Below are positions 36,080 through 44,556 of a DNA stretch of 64,000 nucleotides, piece by piece (within the stretch, counting starts at the first letter, position 1; each line of letters begins with the position of its first letter). Where the stretch lies: assembly GCA_902496015.1 (NCBI GenBank), contig CABUZJ010000005.1, positions 1 to 64,000 on the forward strand, written 5' to 3'. The notes beneath the pieces are model-generated. The model was not told where the DNA came from. It did no database searches and worked only from the letters and a program-made list of their open reading frames with translations. The translations under genes and the position numbers were made by a program. This DNA comes from an uncultured Eubacteriales bacterium. Lineage in GTDB: Bacteria; Bacillota; Clostridia; Christensenellales; UBA1242.

Positions 36080-36769
36080 TTAATAACCACGAAGGTAAAC
36101 TTGGTCTATTGAATTGTTTAAAATATTTTTATAAAATAAAGCGGTTTCTTTATCTACTTTGCTAAGGCCAGAGACTAAGTTAGATGGGTGGTCTACAAAA
36201 CATTGTAAATATAGTTTTTTTGCACCCTTTAATAGTTGTGCCATGTCTTCAATTGCGTTTTTTGTGTGCAATTCGTTTACTAAAGTGGTGCGAAATTCAT
36301 AATTTACTGCATTTTTCTTTAAAATTTCAATACTTTGCTTAACATTTTGAAGATTTTCGGGGCTACAAGCGAAATTTTCTAGATATCCCAATTCGTTCGA
36401 TTTAATATCCATTGCAACATAATCAATTTTTTTATTGTCTATTAATTTTTGTAAAAGAGCGGGATTAGTTCCATTGGTGTCTAATTTTACGAGAAGATTT
36501 AAGTCTTTTATTTTTGAAATAAAGTTATAAAGTTGTGGATAAAGTGTTGGTTCTCCTCCTGAAATGCACACAGAATCTATTATGCCTTTGCGCTTAGACA
36601 AATAATCAAAAATTTCTGCCTCGGGGATAGATGAGATATTTTTTAAGTAAACAAGGTCGCTATTTTGACAATAAGGACATCTAAAATTACAACCACCTAA
36701 AAACAATGTGGTGCATAAATGTCCATCAAAATCTACCATGCTTAATTTTTCCATTCCATAAATATTCAT
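36080..36769 (-). CDS. nrdG: Anaerobic ribonucleotide reductase activating protein (radical SAM)
   Basis: Radical SAM enzyme expected to install the glycyl radical on NrdD. The cluster motif CNFRCPYC (CxxxCxxC) follows the GHLCTTLFLGG segment, and the SAM-binding CISGGEPTLYP and LDTNGT stretches are clear. At 229 residues it belongs to the longer NrdG2-type group, not the ~155-residue E. coli form. The start at 36769 (MNIYGMEK) follows AGGTGA; an in-frame GTG 9 nt upstream overlaps that site and is less likely. It is separated from nrdD by about 6 kb and lies on the opposite strand, with its own promoter. A pyruvate-formate-lyase-type activase is an alternative, but no partner other than NrdD is present here. 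Confidence 0.88.
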   Translation of the reverse strand: MNIYGMEKLSMVDFDGHLCTTLFLGGCNFRCPYCQNSDLVYLKNISSIPEAEIFDYLSKRKGIIDSVCISGGEPTLYPQLYNFISKIKDLNLLVKLDTNGTNPALLQKLIDNKKIDYVAMDIKSNELGYLENFACSPENLQNVKQSIEILKKNAVNYEFRTTLVNELHTKNAIEDMAQLLKGAKKLYLQCFVDHPSNLVSGLSKVDKETALFYKNILNNSIDQVYLRGY

Positions 36770-36786
36770 AAAAATCACCTAAAATT

Positions 36787-36815
36787 ATTTTAGCACTTAT
36801 TTTTTAGTTTTGCAA
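36787..36815 (-). promoter_or_regulatory. Sigma-A promoter of nrdG
   Basis: On the minus strand TTGCAA (36815-36810), 17 bp, TAAAAT (36792-36787) preceded by TGC. I see no NrdR box here. Confidence 0.65.
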
Positions 36816-36891
36816 TTTTTTATTTAATGTAATTAAATTGACTTTATTTAATTTAATATGCTAATCTTTAATTAATAAAAAGGTAATAAAA

Positions 36892-38211
36892 ATGCAACAA
36901 AAAGTTAAAAAAATAAAGCAAGAAAAAGATAGTTTAAAAGATAAAAAACAATATAGACTTTATTGTTTGAAAAAATTTGAAGAATTTAATAATAATGGCA
37001 AATTAACTGTTGCCATATTTTGTGACACTTTTTTCCCTATTGTTGATGGAGTTATAAATGTTCTAGATAATTATGCAAAAAGGCTTAATAAAATTTGTAA
37101 TGTTGCTGTGTTTGTGCCTGAACATAAAGGGTTAACTGTTAAAAAAGATTATTTGGTTTATGGTGTTAAAAGCTTATATTTTAAATTTGTAAATTATGAT
37201 TTGGCGTTTCCAGAGATGGATACAGATTTTAAAAAAATTATTAAAAATTTAAGAATAGATATTATTCATTCACATAGTCCTTTTAACATGGGTGCTTTTG
37301 CTGTGAAACTTGCAAGAAGAAGGAAAATTCCTATAGTTAGCCATTTTCATAGTCAGTATAAAAAAGATTTTTATAAGAACACAAGAAGTGAAGCAATAAC
37401 TAAAATGCTGTTATCTAACATTATGAAAGTTTTTAATGCAAGCACAGAAGTGTGGACTATGCATAGTGAAAGTTTAAAAACATTAATTAGTTATGGTTTT
37501 CATGGGCAAAGTTATTTAATTCCAAATGCAACAGATTTCGTGTGCCCAGACAATATTGGTGAATATATAACAAAAGTTAAACAAACATATAAAATTTGGG
37601 AAAATGAAAAGGAGCCAAAAGGTTACACATTTCTTTTTGTTGGAAGGCTTGTTGAAACGAAAAACATTTTATTTATAGTTGATGTGATGAATTATTTAAA
37701 ACAAAAAGGATTGCATTTTAAAATGATTTTTGTTGGTGATGGGCCAGACGAAGCAAAACTTAAAGCAAAAATTAAAAAATTAAAATTGCAAAATGAAATC
37801 ATTTTAACTGGAAGGGTTATTGATAAGAATTTATTAAGTGGTTTTTACGCATTGGCAGACTTATTTGTTTTCCCAAGCCTTTATGATGTTTCTAGCATTG
37901 TTCAAATTGAAGCGGCTTGTTTTAAAACACCAGTTATTTTTGCACGAGATAGTGTTACTAGTTGCACAATTACTGAAGATGAAAATGGATTTATTGCTTC
38001 TGCTGAAGTTGAACCTTTTGCAAATAAGATACTTGAAATTGTGAAGGATAAAAATAATCTTAAATTGGTGGGAGAAAATGCAAGAAAAGAACTTTATGTT
38101 GATTGGCAAGATGTAGTTAGCACAGCATTTTCGCGATATGAATATTTAATAGATAAAAATAATCGTAGGCTGAAATATTTACAAGCCATTAAAGCATCAA
38201 AAAATTCTTAG
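36892..38211 (+). CDS. GT4-family glycosyltransferase (diacylglycerol glucosyltransferase-like)
   Basis: A 439-residue retaining glycosyltransferase with two Rossmann-like halves. The N-terminal half has FCDTFFPIVDGVINVL and IIHSHSPFNMG, characteristic of GT4 enzymes that add glucose to diacylglycerol in Firmicutes. The C-terminal half has FVGRLVETKN, FVGDGPDEAKLK and an E-x7-E motif around FPSLYDVSSIVQIEAACF. It probably acts at the inner face of the membrane, making glycolipids or lipoteichoic-acid anchors, though the acceptor is inferred from similarity. A highly basic 35-residue N-terminal extension precedes the domain. AAAAAGG lies before the ATG. Confidence 0.82.
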   Translation: MQQKVKKIKQEKDSLKDKKQYRLYCLKKFEEFNNNGKLTVAIFCDTFFPIVDGVINVLDNYAKRLNKICNVAVFVPEHKGLTVKKDYLVYGVKSLYFKFVNYDLAFPEMDTDFKKIIKNLRIDIIHSHSPFNMGAFAVKLARRRKIPIVSHFHSQYKKDFYKNTRSEAITKMLLSNIMKVFNASTEVWTMHSESLKTLISYGFHGQSYLIPNATDFVCPDNIGEYITKVKQTYKIWENEKEPKGYTFLFVGRLVETKNILFIVDVMNYLKQKGLHFKMIFVGDGPDEAKLKAKIKKLKLQNEIILTGRVIDKNLLSGFYALADLFVFPSLYDVSSIVQIEAACFKTPVIFARDSVTSCTITEDENGFIASAEVEPFANKILEIVKDKNNLKLVGENARKELYVDWQDVVSTAFSRYEYLIDKNNRRLKYLQAIKASKNS

Positions 38212-38433
38212 GCATATTGTTATTTTATTAAACTGTTAAAATGTGAAAATAAAGTTATATTTGAATTTATTCAACTTTTACTTATTATTTTGGGTTGGGT
38301 CATTTTTAAAATATTATATTCATAAAAAATTTTAGCAATTTTAATAAAAATAATAATCAAAAAATTAGAAAAATTTATATATTTCAAAATTGGTTTAATT
38401 GTTATAAAAAATAAGTAATAATTATACTCAATA

Positions 38434-38463
38434 TTGACAGATTATTTTATGTTGTGTTAAACT
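38434..38463 (+). promoter_or_regulatory. Sigma-A promoter of the O-antigen-ligase-like gene
   Basis: TTGACA (38434-38439), 18 bp, TAAACT (38458-38463) with TGT before it. The 285-bp gap before it is AT-rich with nothing else recognised. Confidence 0.6.
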
Positions 38464-38495
38464 TAGGTAATTAAAACTAAGGAATTTTTAATTTA

Positions 38496-39821
38496 ATGAA
38501 AGAATTTTTTTTGGCAATTAAGCAGGAATATTTAAGTTATAGGGTGGCTGTAAATATTGTCATTTTAGCAACACTTTGTCTTTGCTCAATGATAACGCAG
38601 TTTATGAATATTGCCTTGTTAGTTGTTGTGGCAATAATATTTGTTTTAACTCCATTTAAAGAAGAGATATTTTATTATTTAATGTTTTTAGCTCCATTTG
38701 CATCTAGTTTAAGATTATTTGATTTGGAACTTGTGTATATCACATTATTAGCTTTTGGGAATGTTTGTTTATTTATTAAATTGGTTTTTGAAAAAAAAGT
38801 TAGAATTAATTGGTTTATATTAATTTCTTTCATTTTGCTTTTTGTTTATATGTTTATGCCAATCGGTGAATATAACTTTAAGAAATTTGGATATATTGGT
38901 TTGATTGCTGTTATTATTTTAAGCAGTTATAACATTTATTCTTATAGAGATAAATTAAGTGTTTCTAAGTTAGCCAAATTTGGTTTATTTGGATTGATTT
39001 ATGCAAGCTTACTTACAATATTTTTACCTTACTTTCCTGAAATAAATAAATTTATAATTTTAACTTATAGTGGAGAGTTTAAAAGGTTTAATGCGTTGTT
39101 TACAAATCCTAATCACTTATCTGAATTTTGCGTTGTTTTGATTTCATTGTTTGCAAGTGTTATTATTTGTGATAATCATAAAAGAAAAAACATTTTGTTT
39201 TTTATAATTTCATTGATAATTGGCTATTTGTCATATAGTAAATCGTTTATGCTTTTATGTGGCTTAGTTTTGTTTATTTTATTAGTTTATTCAATTATTT
39301 TTTGTTATAAAAATGCAAATTATAAAAAGCACTTATTATGGGTGTTACCAATTTTTGTTGTGATTATTGCAGTTACTGGGTATGTGTTTTTACAGCGAAG
39401 TGGTATTTTATCGGGTGAGTTTAATTTAGATAGCATAACAACAGATAGGGTGGATATTTGGATTAACGCATTAAAAGAGGTTGCAAAAAGTCCTATAAGT
39501 TTAATTTTTGGTTTAGGCATGGCAAGCGAACTAATAACTTCGGGTGGTTATTTATCTACTCATAATATATACATTGAATTTTTTCAAAGACTTGGGATTG
39601 TTGGGACATTAATTTTATTAGTAATTATTGTTTATTGTTTTGTAACTGCGTTGAAAAAAAATAAAGTTCATTTTTCTAGTTTTATTCCACTTTTTATAGT
39701 GATGTGTTATGGATTAGCAGAGTCACTTATTCTTAATATGTGCATGATTTATTTAATTCCAATAAGTATTGGCATTTGCTTTATAGATTGCAATAAAAAA
39801 TTAAGGGTTAAAAATGAATAA
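38496..39821 (+). CDS. O-antigen ligase/polymerase-like integral membrane protein
   Basis: A 441-residue protein with about ten to twelve hydrophobic helices and one larger extracellular loop between the late helices (region 285-345, containing TTDRVDIWINALKEVAKSP and STHNIYIEFFQRLGI). The loop matches the Wzy_C/WaaL pattern (RxxxW...HN.YL). Members ligate or polymerise glycans on a polyprenyl carrier. The glycosyltransferase upstream fits a cell-surface glycan role, but the substrate is unknown. AAGGA lies 12 nt before the ATG, a long spacing. The 3' end overlaps comF by 8 nt, so the two are co-transcribed. Confidence 0.8.
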   Translation: MKEFFLAIKQEYLSYRVAVNIVILATLCLCSMITQFMNIALLVVVAIIFVLTPFKEEIFYYLMFLAPFASSLRLFDLELVYITLLAFGNVCLFIKLVFEKKVRINWFILISFILLFVYMFMPIGEYNFKKFGYIGLIAVIILSSYNIYSYRDKLSVSKLAKFGLFGLIYASLLTIFLPYFPEINKFIILTYSGEFKRFNALFTNPNHLSEFCVVLISLFASVIICDNHKRKNILFFIISLIIGYLSYSKSFMLLCGLVLFILLVYSIIFCYKNANYKKHLLWVLPIFVVIIAVTGYVFLQRSGILSGEFNLDSITTDRVDIWINALKEVAKSPISLIFGLGMASELITSGGYLSTHNIYIEFFQRLGIVGTLILLVIIVYCFVTALKKNKVHFSSFIPLFIVMCYGLAESLILNMCMIYLIPISIGICFIDCNKKLRVKNE

Positions 39822-40566
39822 GTTCAATATTAAAAAAATGATAAAAAAAGGATTTACATTGTTTGAGGAAGCAATGTATCCTGAATACAAATGCATTTCT
39901 TGTGGAGAAGAGTTGCAAGATTTAAGTGATAGAATTTGCCCTGAATGTTTAAGTGAAATTGATTTTCATGAAGGAAAAGTTTGTAAAATCTGTGGAGCAG
40001 AAATTTCACCGCAACAAGTTGTGTGTTCGTCTTGCAAGAATGTGCAATATAATTTCGATTGTGCAATTTCTGTTTGTGAATATGGAAATATTAGTGGCAA
40101 AATTGTTAAATCGTTAAAATATAATGGTAAAAAATATGTTGCTAAGTATATGGCAAAATATATGGCAGACACATATTTTAAAAGTAGTGAAGTGGCAGAC
40201 ATTATTACTTTTGTTCCACAAAATCCAATTAAAGGCAAGTTTAGAGGTTTTGACCATGCTGAACTTATAGCAAATGATTTGGCAAAAATATTAAATTTGC
40301 CAATTAAAAACATGTTAATGAGAGTGAAGGACACACCTAATCAAGCATCTTTACCAAGGTCAATGAGAATGACAAATCTAGATGGAGCATTTGACATTAT
40401 AAAAGATTTAGATTTACGCACTAAAACTGTGTTGTTAGTTGATGATGTTTACACGACTGGGGCTACTGCTAATGAATGCAGTTTAATGTTAAAAAAGGCA
40501 AACCCTAGAAGGATTGTAACTCTAACTTTTGCAAAAACCACTGATCCAAATTTATTGGGAGCATAA
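39814..40566 (+). CDS. comF: ComF-family amidophosphoribosyltransferase-like protein
   Basis: A 250-residue protein with an N-terminal double zinc-ribbon (CISCGEE...CPEC, then CKICGAE...CSSC) and a C-terminal phosphoribosyltransferase fold with the PRPP loop VLLVDDVYTTGATANE. ComFC proteins are needed for DNA uptake in naturally competent bacteria, but are widespread in non-competent ones as well. No comFA helicase is present. It overlaps the preceding membrane-protein gene by 8 nt, with AAGGG as ribosome binding site inside that gene. Confidence 0.9.
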   Translation: MNKFNIKKMIKKGFTLFEEAMYPEYKCISCGEELQDLSDRICPECLSEIDFHEGKVCKICGAEISPQQVVCSSCKNVQYNFDCAISVCEYGNISGKIVKSLKYNGKKYVAKYMAKYMADTYFKSSEVADIITFVPQNPIKGKFRGFDHAELIANDLAKILNLPIKNMLMRVKDTPNQASLPRSMRMTNLDGAFDIIKDLDLRTKTVLLVDDVYTTGATANECSLMLKKANPRRIVTLTFAKTTDPNLLGA

Positions 40567-40620
40567 TGTTTAAGATTTTACAATAATTTTCAAAATTTGC
40601 AAAAATTGTTTTAAAAGGCA

Positions 40621-40649
40621 TTGACAACAACTTGTCCGTGTGTTAAAAT
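40621..40649 (+). promoter_or_regulatory. Sigma-A promoter of rpmG-secE-nusG
   Basis: TTGACA (40621-40626), 17 bp, TAAAAT (40644-40649) with TGT in the extended -10 position. Confidence 0.85.
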
Positions 40650-40695
40650 AACACTGCACCAAAAAAGCGGTGTTAATTTTTTAGGAGAAAAAGTT

Positions 40696-40845
40696 ATGAG
40701 AACTAAGATTACCCTTGAATGCACTGAATGCAAACAAAGAAATTATGACGATTATAAAAATAAGAAGAACGACCCAGATAGAATTCAATTAAACAAATAT
40801 TGCCCTTTCTGCAAAAAACACACTCTTCATAAAGAAGCAAAATAA
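40696..40845 (+). CDS. rpmG: Ribosomal protein bL33
   Basis: A 49-residue large-subunit protein starting MRTKITLECTEC and ending CPFCKKHTLHKEAK. Both CxxC pairs are present, so this is the zinc-binding (C+) form. The start at 40696 follows TAGGAGAAA; longer in-frame starts upstream overlap the promoter. It leads the rpmG-secE-nusG transcript, the usual order in Firmicutes. Confidence 0.95.
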   Translation: MRTKITLECTECKQRNYDDYKNKKNDPDRIQLNKYCPFCKKHTLHKEAK

Positions 40846-40864
40846 GTTTTTATAAGGAGACCTT

Positions 40865-41182
40865 ATGGCAAAAAATAATAAATTAAAGCCACAAACATTA
40901 GACAATGTGGCAACGCCAACAGAAAACACGGTTAAGCCTAAAAAGGCAGAAGGTAAAAAAGTAGATAAAACCAACAAAAAGGTTAAGGCTAAAAAAGACA
41001 ATCAGCCAAAAAGGAGCAGAACCAAAGAAACTTTTGGTGAGCTTAAAAAAGTAACTTGGCCAACCTTTGGTAAAACCATGGCACAAACAGGCATGGTTAT
41101 TGCAGTTGTGGCAATTTTTGCTGTTTTAGTGCTTGGGGTAGACTTGCTTTTAGGTTGGTTATTTGGACTAATTTCGGGTTAA
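40865..41182 (+). CDS. secE: Preprotein translocase subunit SecE
   Basis: A 105-residue protein with a long Lys-rich cytosolic N-terminus (about 1-55), the conserved amphipathic segment ELKKVTWPTFGKT that contacts SecY, and one C-terminal membrane helix. The single-helix form is typical of Firmicutes. AAGGAG precedes the ATG. nusG follows after 13 nt. Confidence 0.94.
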   Translation: MAKNNKLKPQTLDNVATPTENTVKPKKAEGKKVDKTNKKVKAKKDNQPKRSRTKETFGELKKVTWPTFGKTMAQTGMVIAVVAIFAVLVLGVDLLLGWLFGLISG

Positions 41183-41195
41183 AAGGAGAAAGAGT

Positions 41196-41726
41196 ATGGC
41201 AGATGAAATTTTAGAAGAACCAAAATGGTATGTTGTTCACACTTTCTCGGGCTATGAAAACATGGTTTATGATAATCTTATTAAAACCATTGAAAAAAAT
41301 GACCTTGGCGACCGAATTTTAGAAGTTAAAATTCCTATGGAAGATGTTATTGAAGAAAAGAACGGTAAAAAAGTTGTTGTTTCAAGAAAAATGTTCCCTT
41401 GCTATGTTCTTTTAAAAATGCGTTACCAAGACAACCTTTGGCACACAATTGTTAATACTCGTGGGGTAACTGGCTTTGTTGGCCCACAGGGCAGACCTCT
41501 TCCACTTACAGATGATGAAATTAGAAAAATGCGTCTTGAAAAAATTAATGTGGATATTAAGGTTGAAGTGGGTAATAACATAAAAATTATTTCAGGACCA
41601 CTTGAAGGCTTTGTTGGGCAAGTTTTAAGTGTGGATAACGATAATCAAAAATGCAGGGTTAATGTTGAGATGTTTGGGCGTCTTACCCCTGTTGATGTAG
41701 ATTTTGACCAAATCGAAATTATTTAG
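41196..41726 (+). CDS. nusG: Transcription elongation/antitermination factor NusG
   Basis: A 176-residue protein with an N-terminal NGN domain (KWYVVHTFSGYEN...) and a C-terminal KOW domain (ISGPLEGFVGQVLSV). It binds RNA polymerase and couples it to Rho or the ribosome. AAAGGAG lies before the ATG. A small CTGGC/GCCAG hairpin (41734-41749) follows the stop, and then the rplK leader, so read-through into rplK is likely. Confidence 0.96.
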   Translation: MADEILEEPKWYVVHTFSGYENMVYDNLIKTIEKNDLGDRILEVKIPMEDVIEEKNGKKVVVSRKMFPCYVLLKMRYQDNLWHTIVNTRGVTGFVGPQGRPLPLTDDEIRKMRLEKINVDIKVEVGNNIKIISGPLEGFVGQVLSVDNDNQKCRVNVEMFGRLTPVDVDFDQIEII

Positions 41727-41760
41727 GTTTATTCTGGCAGTCAAGCCAGTTTAAATATTA

Positions 41761-41799
41761 GTGGGAGAGGTAAATTTGTTCATGCCTCATTAAAACCAC
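41761..41799 (+). promoter_or_regulatory. Probable L1-binding leader of rplK-rplA
   Basis: GTGGGAGAGG and CATGCCTCAT with a closing CCAC form a two-part stem: GTGG/CCAC outer and GAGG/CCTC inner. GTGGGAG before rplK in other Firmicutes belongs to an L1-responsive leader that mimics the L1 site in 23S rRNA. The assignment is by resemblance. Confidence 0.6.
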
Positions 41800-41828
41800 A
41801 TTTGTTTTAAAAACAAAAGGAGAAAATT

Positions 41829-42260
41829 ATGGCACCTGTTAAAAAGATAACCGCAGTTGTTAAACTTCAATTGCCAGCAGGCAAAGCAACAGCTGCACCT
41901 CCTGTTGGTTCAATGCTAGGACCATACGGGATTCAACTTCCTGCTTTCGTTAAAGATTTTAACGATAGAACAGCAAGTCAAGTGGGCATGACCATTCCTG
42001 TGGTTATAACCATTTATGCAGACCGTTCGTTCACTTTTATTACAAAAACTCCACCTGTTGCCGTTTTAATTAAAAAGGCAATTGGAATTGAAAGTGGAAG
42101 TGCGAAACCAAACAAAGAAAAAGTCGGAAAAATTACAATGGCTCAGGTAACTGAAATTGCAAAAACTAAAATGCCAGACCTTAATGCAGCAAGTCTTGAA
42201 GCCGCAATTAGCATGGTTCGTGGAACTGCACGAAGCATGGGCGTTACTGTGGAGGAATAG
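41829..42260 (+). CDS. rplK: Ribosomal protein uL11
   Basis: A 143-residue protein of the GTPase-associated centre. The conserved start (KLQLPAGKATAAPPVG), the middle FNDRTA, and the C-terminal RNA-binding domain ending RGTARSMGVTVE are intact. AAAAGGAG precedes the ATG. It is 3 nt from rplA. Confidence 0.97.
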   Translation: MAPVKKITAVVKLQLPAGKATAAPPVGSMLGPYGIQLPAFVKDFNDRTASQVGMTIPVVITIYADRSFTFITKTPPVAVLIKKAIGIESGSAKPNKEKVGKITMAQVTEIAKTKMPDLNAASLEAAISMVRGTARSMGVTVEE

Positions 42261-42263
42261 ACA

Positions 42264-42953
42264 ATGAAACACGGAAAGAAATATACATTAAGTGCTCAAA
42301 AAGTTGAAAAGCAAAAGACTTATGATGTACGCGAAGCATTAGAACTTGCAATTGCCACAGCACCTGCAAAATTTGATGAAACAATTGAACTTCATGTTAA
42401 ACTTGGGGTAGACCCAAAGAATGCAGACCAACAAGTTCGTGGAACAGTTGTTTTACCACATGGAACTGGTAAATCTGTTAAGGTGTTAGTTATTGCTAAG
42501 GGCGACAAGGCAGACCAAGCAAAAGTTGCTGGTGCAGATTATGTTGGCGCAGAAGAAATGATTGATAAAATTATGAAAGAAAATTGGTTAGATTTTGATG
42601 CCTGCATTACAACACCAGATATGATGGGATTAGTTGGTAGAATTGCTAGGGTGTTAGGGCCAAGAGGATTAATGCCTAACCCTAAAAGTGGAACAGTTAC
42701 TACTGATGTTACTAAGGCTATAAAAGATATCAAGGCTGGTAAAGTTGAATATAGGCTAGATAAGTTTGGAATTATTCATGTTGCAATTGGTAAAAAGAGT
42801 TTTGGAGTTGATAAACTTGAAGAAAACTTTGCAAGCGTTATGGATGCTATTGTTAAAGCAAAACCACAAGCAGCAAAAGGAACTTATTTAAAATCAATTT
42901 TTGTTGCTAGCACAATGGGACCATCTGTTAAAACAACTTACAGAATGGCATAG
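42264..42953 (+). CDS. rplA: Ribosomal protein uL1
   Basis: A 229-residue protein of the L1 stalk, probably also the autorepressor of the rplK-rplA transcript through the leader upstream of rplK. Conserved parts include DPKNADQQVRGTVVLPHGTG, GPRGLMPNPKSGTVT and the final STMGPSVK. TGGAGGAA sits at the end of rplK and serves as ribosome binding site. A terminator follows. Confidence 0.97.
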   Translation: MKHGKKYTLSAQKVEKQKTYDVREALELAIATAPAKFDETIELHVKLGVDPKNADQQVRGTVVLPHGTGKSVKVLVIAKGDKADQAKVAGADYVGAEEMIDKIMKENWLDFDACITTPDMMGLVGRIARVLGPRGLMPNPKSGTVTTDVTKAIKDIKAGKVEYRLDKFGIIHVAIGKKSFGVDKLEENFASVMDAIVKAKPQAAKGTYLKSIFVASTMGPSVKTTYRMA

Positions 42954-42959
42954 TAAAAC

Positions 42960-42998
42960 AAAGCATATTTATTTAGTTAAATATGCTTTTTTATTTTT
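42960..42998 (+). terminator. Intrinsic terminator after rplA
   Basis: Perfect 11-bp stem AAAGCATATTT/AAATATGCTTT with an 8-nt loop, then TTTTATTTTT. It separates rplK-rplA from the downstream genes. Confidence 0.88.
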
Positions 42999-43050
42999 AA
43001 TTGAACATAAATTTGTTAATCATTATAAATTGGATTTATAAACAAAATAC

Positions 43051-43079
43051 TTGTTTATAGTTTAGAATATTTGTATAAT
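43051..43079 (+). promoter_or_regulatory. Sigma-A-like promoter of the gene at 43127
   Basis: TTGTTT (43051-43056), 17 bp, TATAAT (43074-43079). Confidence 0.6.
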
Positions 43080-43126
43080 TTCAATTAGAAATTAGAAATT
43101 TAGTTTAAATGATAAAGGAGGACATT

Positions 43127-43792
43127 ATGACTGCAAAAAAGATAAAGGTTGATGATGTTGGTGAACTTGCGAATAAAAAGCAATCAACTAATGAATCTGC
43201 TAATAATTTTAGGGAAAAGATGTTTAAGGCAGAATATTCAACATTAATTAAATATTATCATGACAACACATATAAAATGATTGATGAAAGTATAAGAAGT
43301 TATAAAAAACGAGTAATTAAGTCACAAAGCCCTGAAATAGCACTTGCATATATTATGGCAACACAAATTCCATTAATAAGTTATTTGGATTTAAGGTCTA
43401 AGAAAGAACAAAGTAAGTTATTTGAACACCCTGAAAGATTATTTGAAAATAAAGACTATGCACCATTTGAAGAAGTAATAATAAAAAATGGCAACTATAA
43501 CCAGATTAAACATGCATTGAATTGTTTGGGAACAAATGCAGTTAATATGGGTTTTGCAACATATGTTAAAGGGAAAAAATCAGGTAAAACTGATGAGCAA
43601 ATAAAACAAGATATAAATGAAATTCTTGAATTTAGGAAAAAACAAGAAGTTAAAATTATTAATTTTACTAACTATCCTAATATTGAAAGATTAGAAGAAA
43701 ATTGTGAAAAAATTAAACTTCAAATTGAAGAAGCAATTATAAAGTTTAATAAAAATAATGAAAGTGATAATAAAGAACAATTAGAAAAATAA
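43127..43792 (+). CDS. Hypothetical soluble protein inserted between rplA and rplJ
   Basis: A 221-residue, Lys/Glu-rich protein with no signal peptide, membrane helix or motif I recognise; it looks largely helical, with a charged C-terminus. The start at 43127 (MTAKKIKVDD) follows AAAGGAGG. It has its own promoter and a hairpin after the stop, so it is a separate unit set into the normally contiguous rplKA-rplJL array. Arg and Lys usage resembles the neighbours, so there is no obvious sign of recent transfer. Confidence 0.65.
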   Translation: MTAKKIKVDDVGELANKKQSTNESANNFREKMFKAEYSTLIKYYHDNTYKMIDESIRSYKKRVIKSQSPEIALAYIMATQIPLISYLDLRSKKEQSKLFEHPERLFENKDYAPFEEVIIKNGNYNQIKHALNCLGTNAVNMGFATYVKGKKSGKTDEQIKQDINEILEFRKKQEVKIINFTNYPNIERLEENCEKIKLQIEEAIIKFNKNNESDNKEQLEK

Positions 43793-43824
43793 AAAGCAAT
43801 AATGATAAAAATCTTTATTGCTTT
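43793..43824 (+). terminator. Hairpin after the gene at 43127
   Basis: Perfect 10-bp stem AAAGCAATAA/TTATTGCTTT with a 12-nt loop, but little U-run follows, so termination may be weak. Confidence 0.5.
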
Positions 43825-43844
43825 CATAAAATTTTGATTTTCTA

Positions 43845-43873
43845 TTGACAAACTGAAATTTATTGCTTATAAT
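43845..43873 (+). promoter_or_regulatory. Consensus sigma-A promoter of rplJ-rplL
   Basis: TTGACA (43845-43850), exactly 17 bp, TATAAT (43868-43873): both hexamers match the consensus. It drives the L10 leader and rplJ-rplL. Confidence 0.9.
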
Positions 43874-43895
43874 AATTGAGCAATTAAATATTTAA

Positions 43896-43999
43896 TCTTT
43901 ACAGCCAAAGACAGCAAGTGGAAATCTTCCTTAATTTCTTGCCGAGGTGAACAGAATGGTTATAACACCCTTATGTTTTTGACTGCATAAGGGTTTTTT
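43896..43999 (+). ncRNA. Ribosomal protein L10 leader with terminator
   Basis: The segment contains the conserved AGCAAGTGGAAATCTTCC, TTGCCGAGGTGA and ACAGAATGGTTATAAC-type elements of the Firmicutes L10 leader, to which the L10(L12)4 complex binds. It ends in an intrinsic terminator (CCCTTATG/CATAAGGG, then six T) at 43968-43999, so L10-controlled premature termination is expected. Confidence 0.9.
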
Positions 44000-44038
44000 A
44001 TTTAATTTATTTCACACTTAATTAAAAGGGAGGAAAAT

Positions 44039-44527
44039 ATGTCAGCAAATTTTGAGAATAAAAAAGTTATAGTTGAAGAAATTAAAAACTATGCAAAAGA
44101 TGCTAAGTCTATTGTGCTTGTTGACTATAAAGGTCTAACTGTGGAACAAGTTACAGAGTTAAGAAAGGCTTTTCGTTCGGCTGGCTGTGTTTATAAAGTT
44201 TATAAAAACAGACTTATGAAAAGGGCATTTGAAGAACTTTCTATTAACTTTGAACCAAGCCTTTTAGAAGGAACAACCGCAGTTGCTTTTAGCAAAGATG
44301 ATGTTGTTGCTCCTGCCAAGATTGCAGTTGATGGTGAAACAAAGTATAAAGTTATGAAGGTGAAAGCTGGATATGTTGAAGGTAAACTTTGTAACGAAAA
44401 AGAAATTAAAGCTTTGGCTTCAATCCCTTCAAAAGAAGTTTTGGTGGCACAATTACTTGGTATGCTTACACACCCAATGCGTTCACTTGCTGTTGCAATT
44501 AATGAGATTGCAAAAAAGAGTGCATAA
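44039..44527 (+). CDS. rplJ: Ribosomal protein uL10
   Basis: A 162-residue base of the L7/L12 stalk. The VLVDYKGLTVEQVTELRKAF segment, VYKNRLMKRAF and a C-terminal helix that carries the L12 dimers are visible. AAAAGGGAGG precedes the ATG. It is preceded by its autoregulatory leader and followed after 29 nt by rplL. Confidence 0.97.
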   Translation: MSANFENKKVIVEEIKNYAKDAKSIVLVDYKGLTVEQVTELRKAFRSAGCVYKVYKNRLMKRAFEELSINFEPSLLEGTTAVAFSKDDVVAPAKIAVDGETKYKVMKVKAGYVEGKLCNEKEIKALASIPSKEVLVAQLLGMLTHPMRSLAVAINEIAKKSA

Positions 44528-44556
44528 TTAAAATTTTAATTTAAGGAGAAAATAAA

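Noticed and set aside
40650..40682. Terminator-like inverted repeat AACACTGC/GCGGTGTT followed by a T-run before rpmG
   Set aside because: The left arm lies mostly upstream of the inferred transcription start, so the hairpin would not form in the mRNA.
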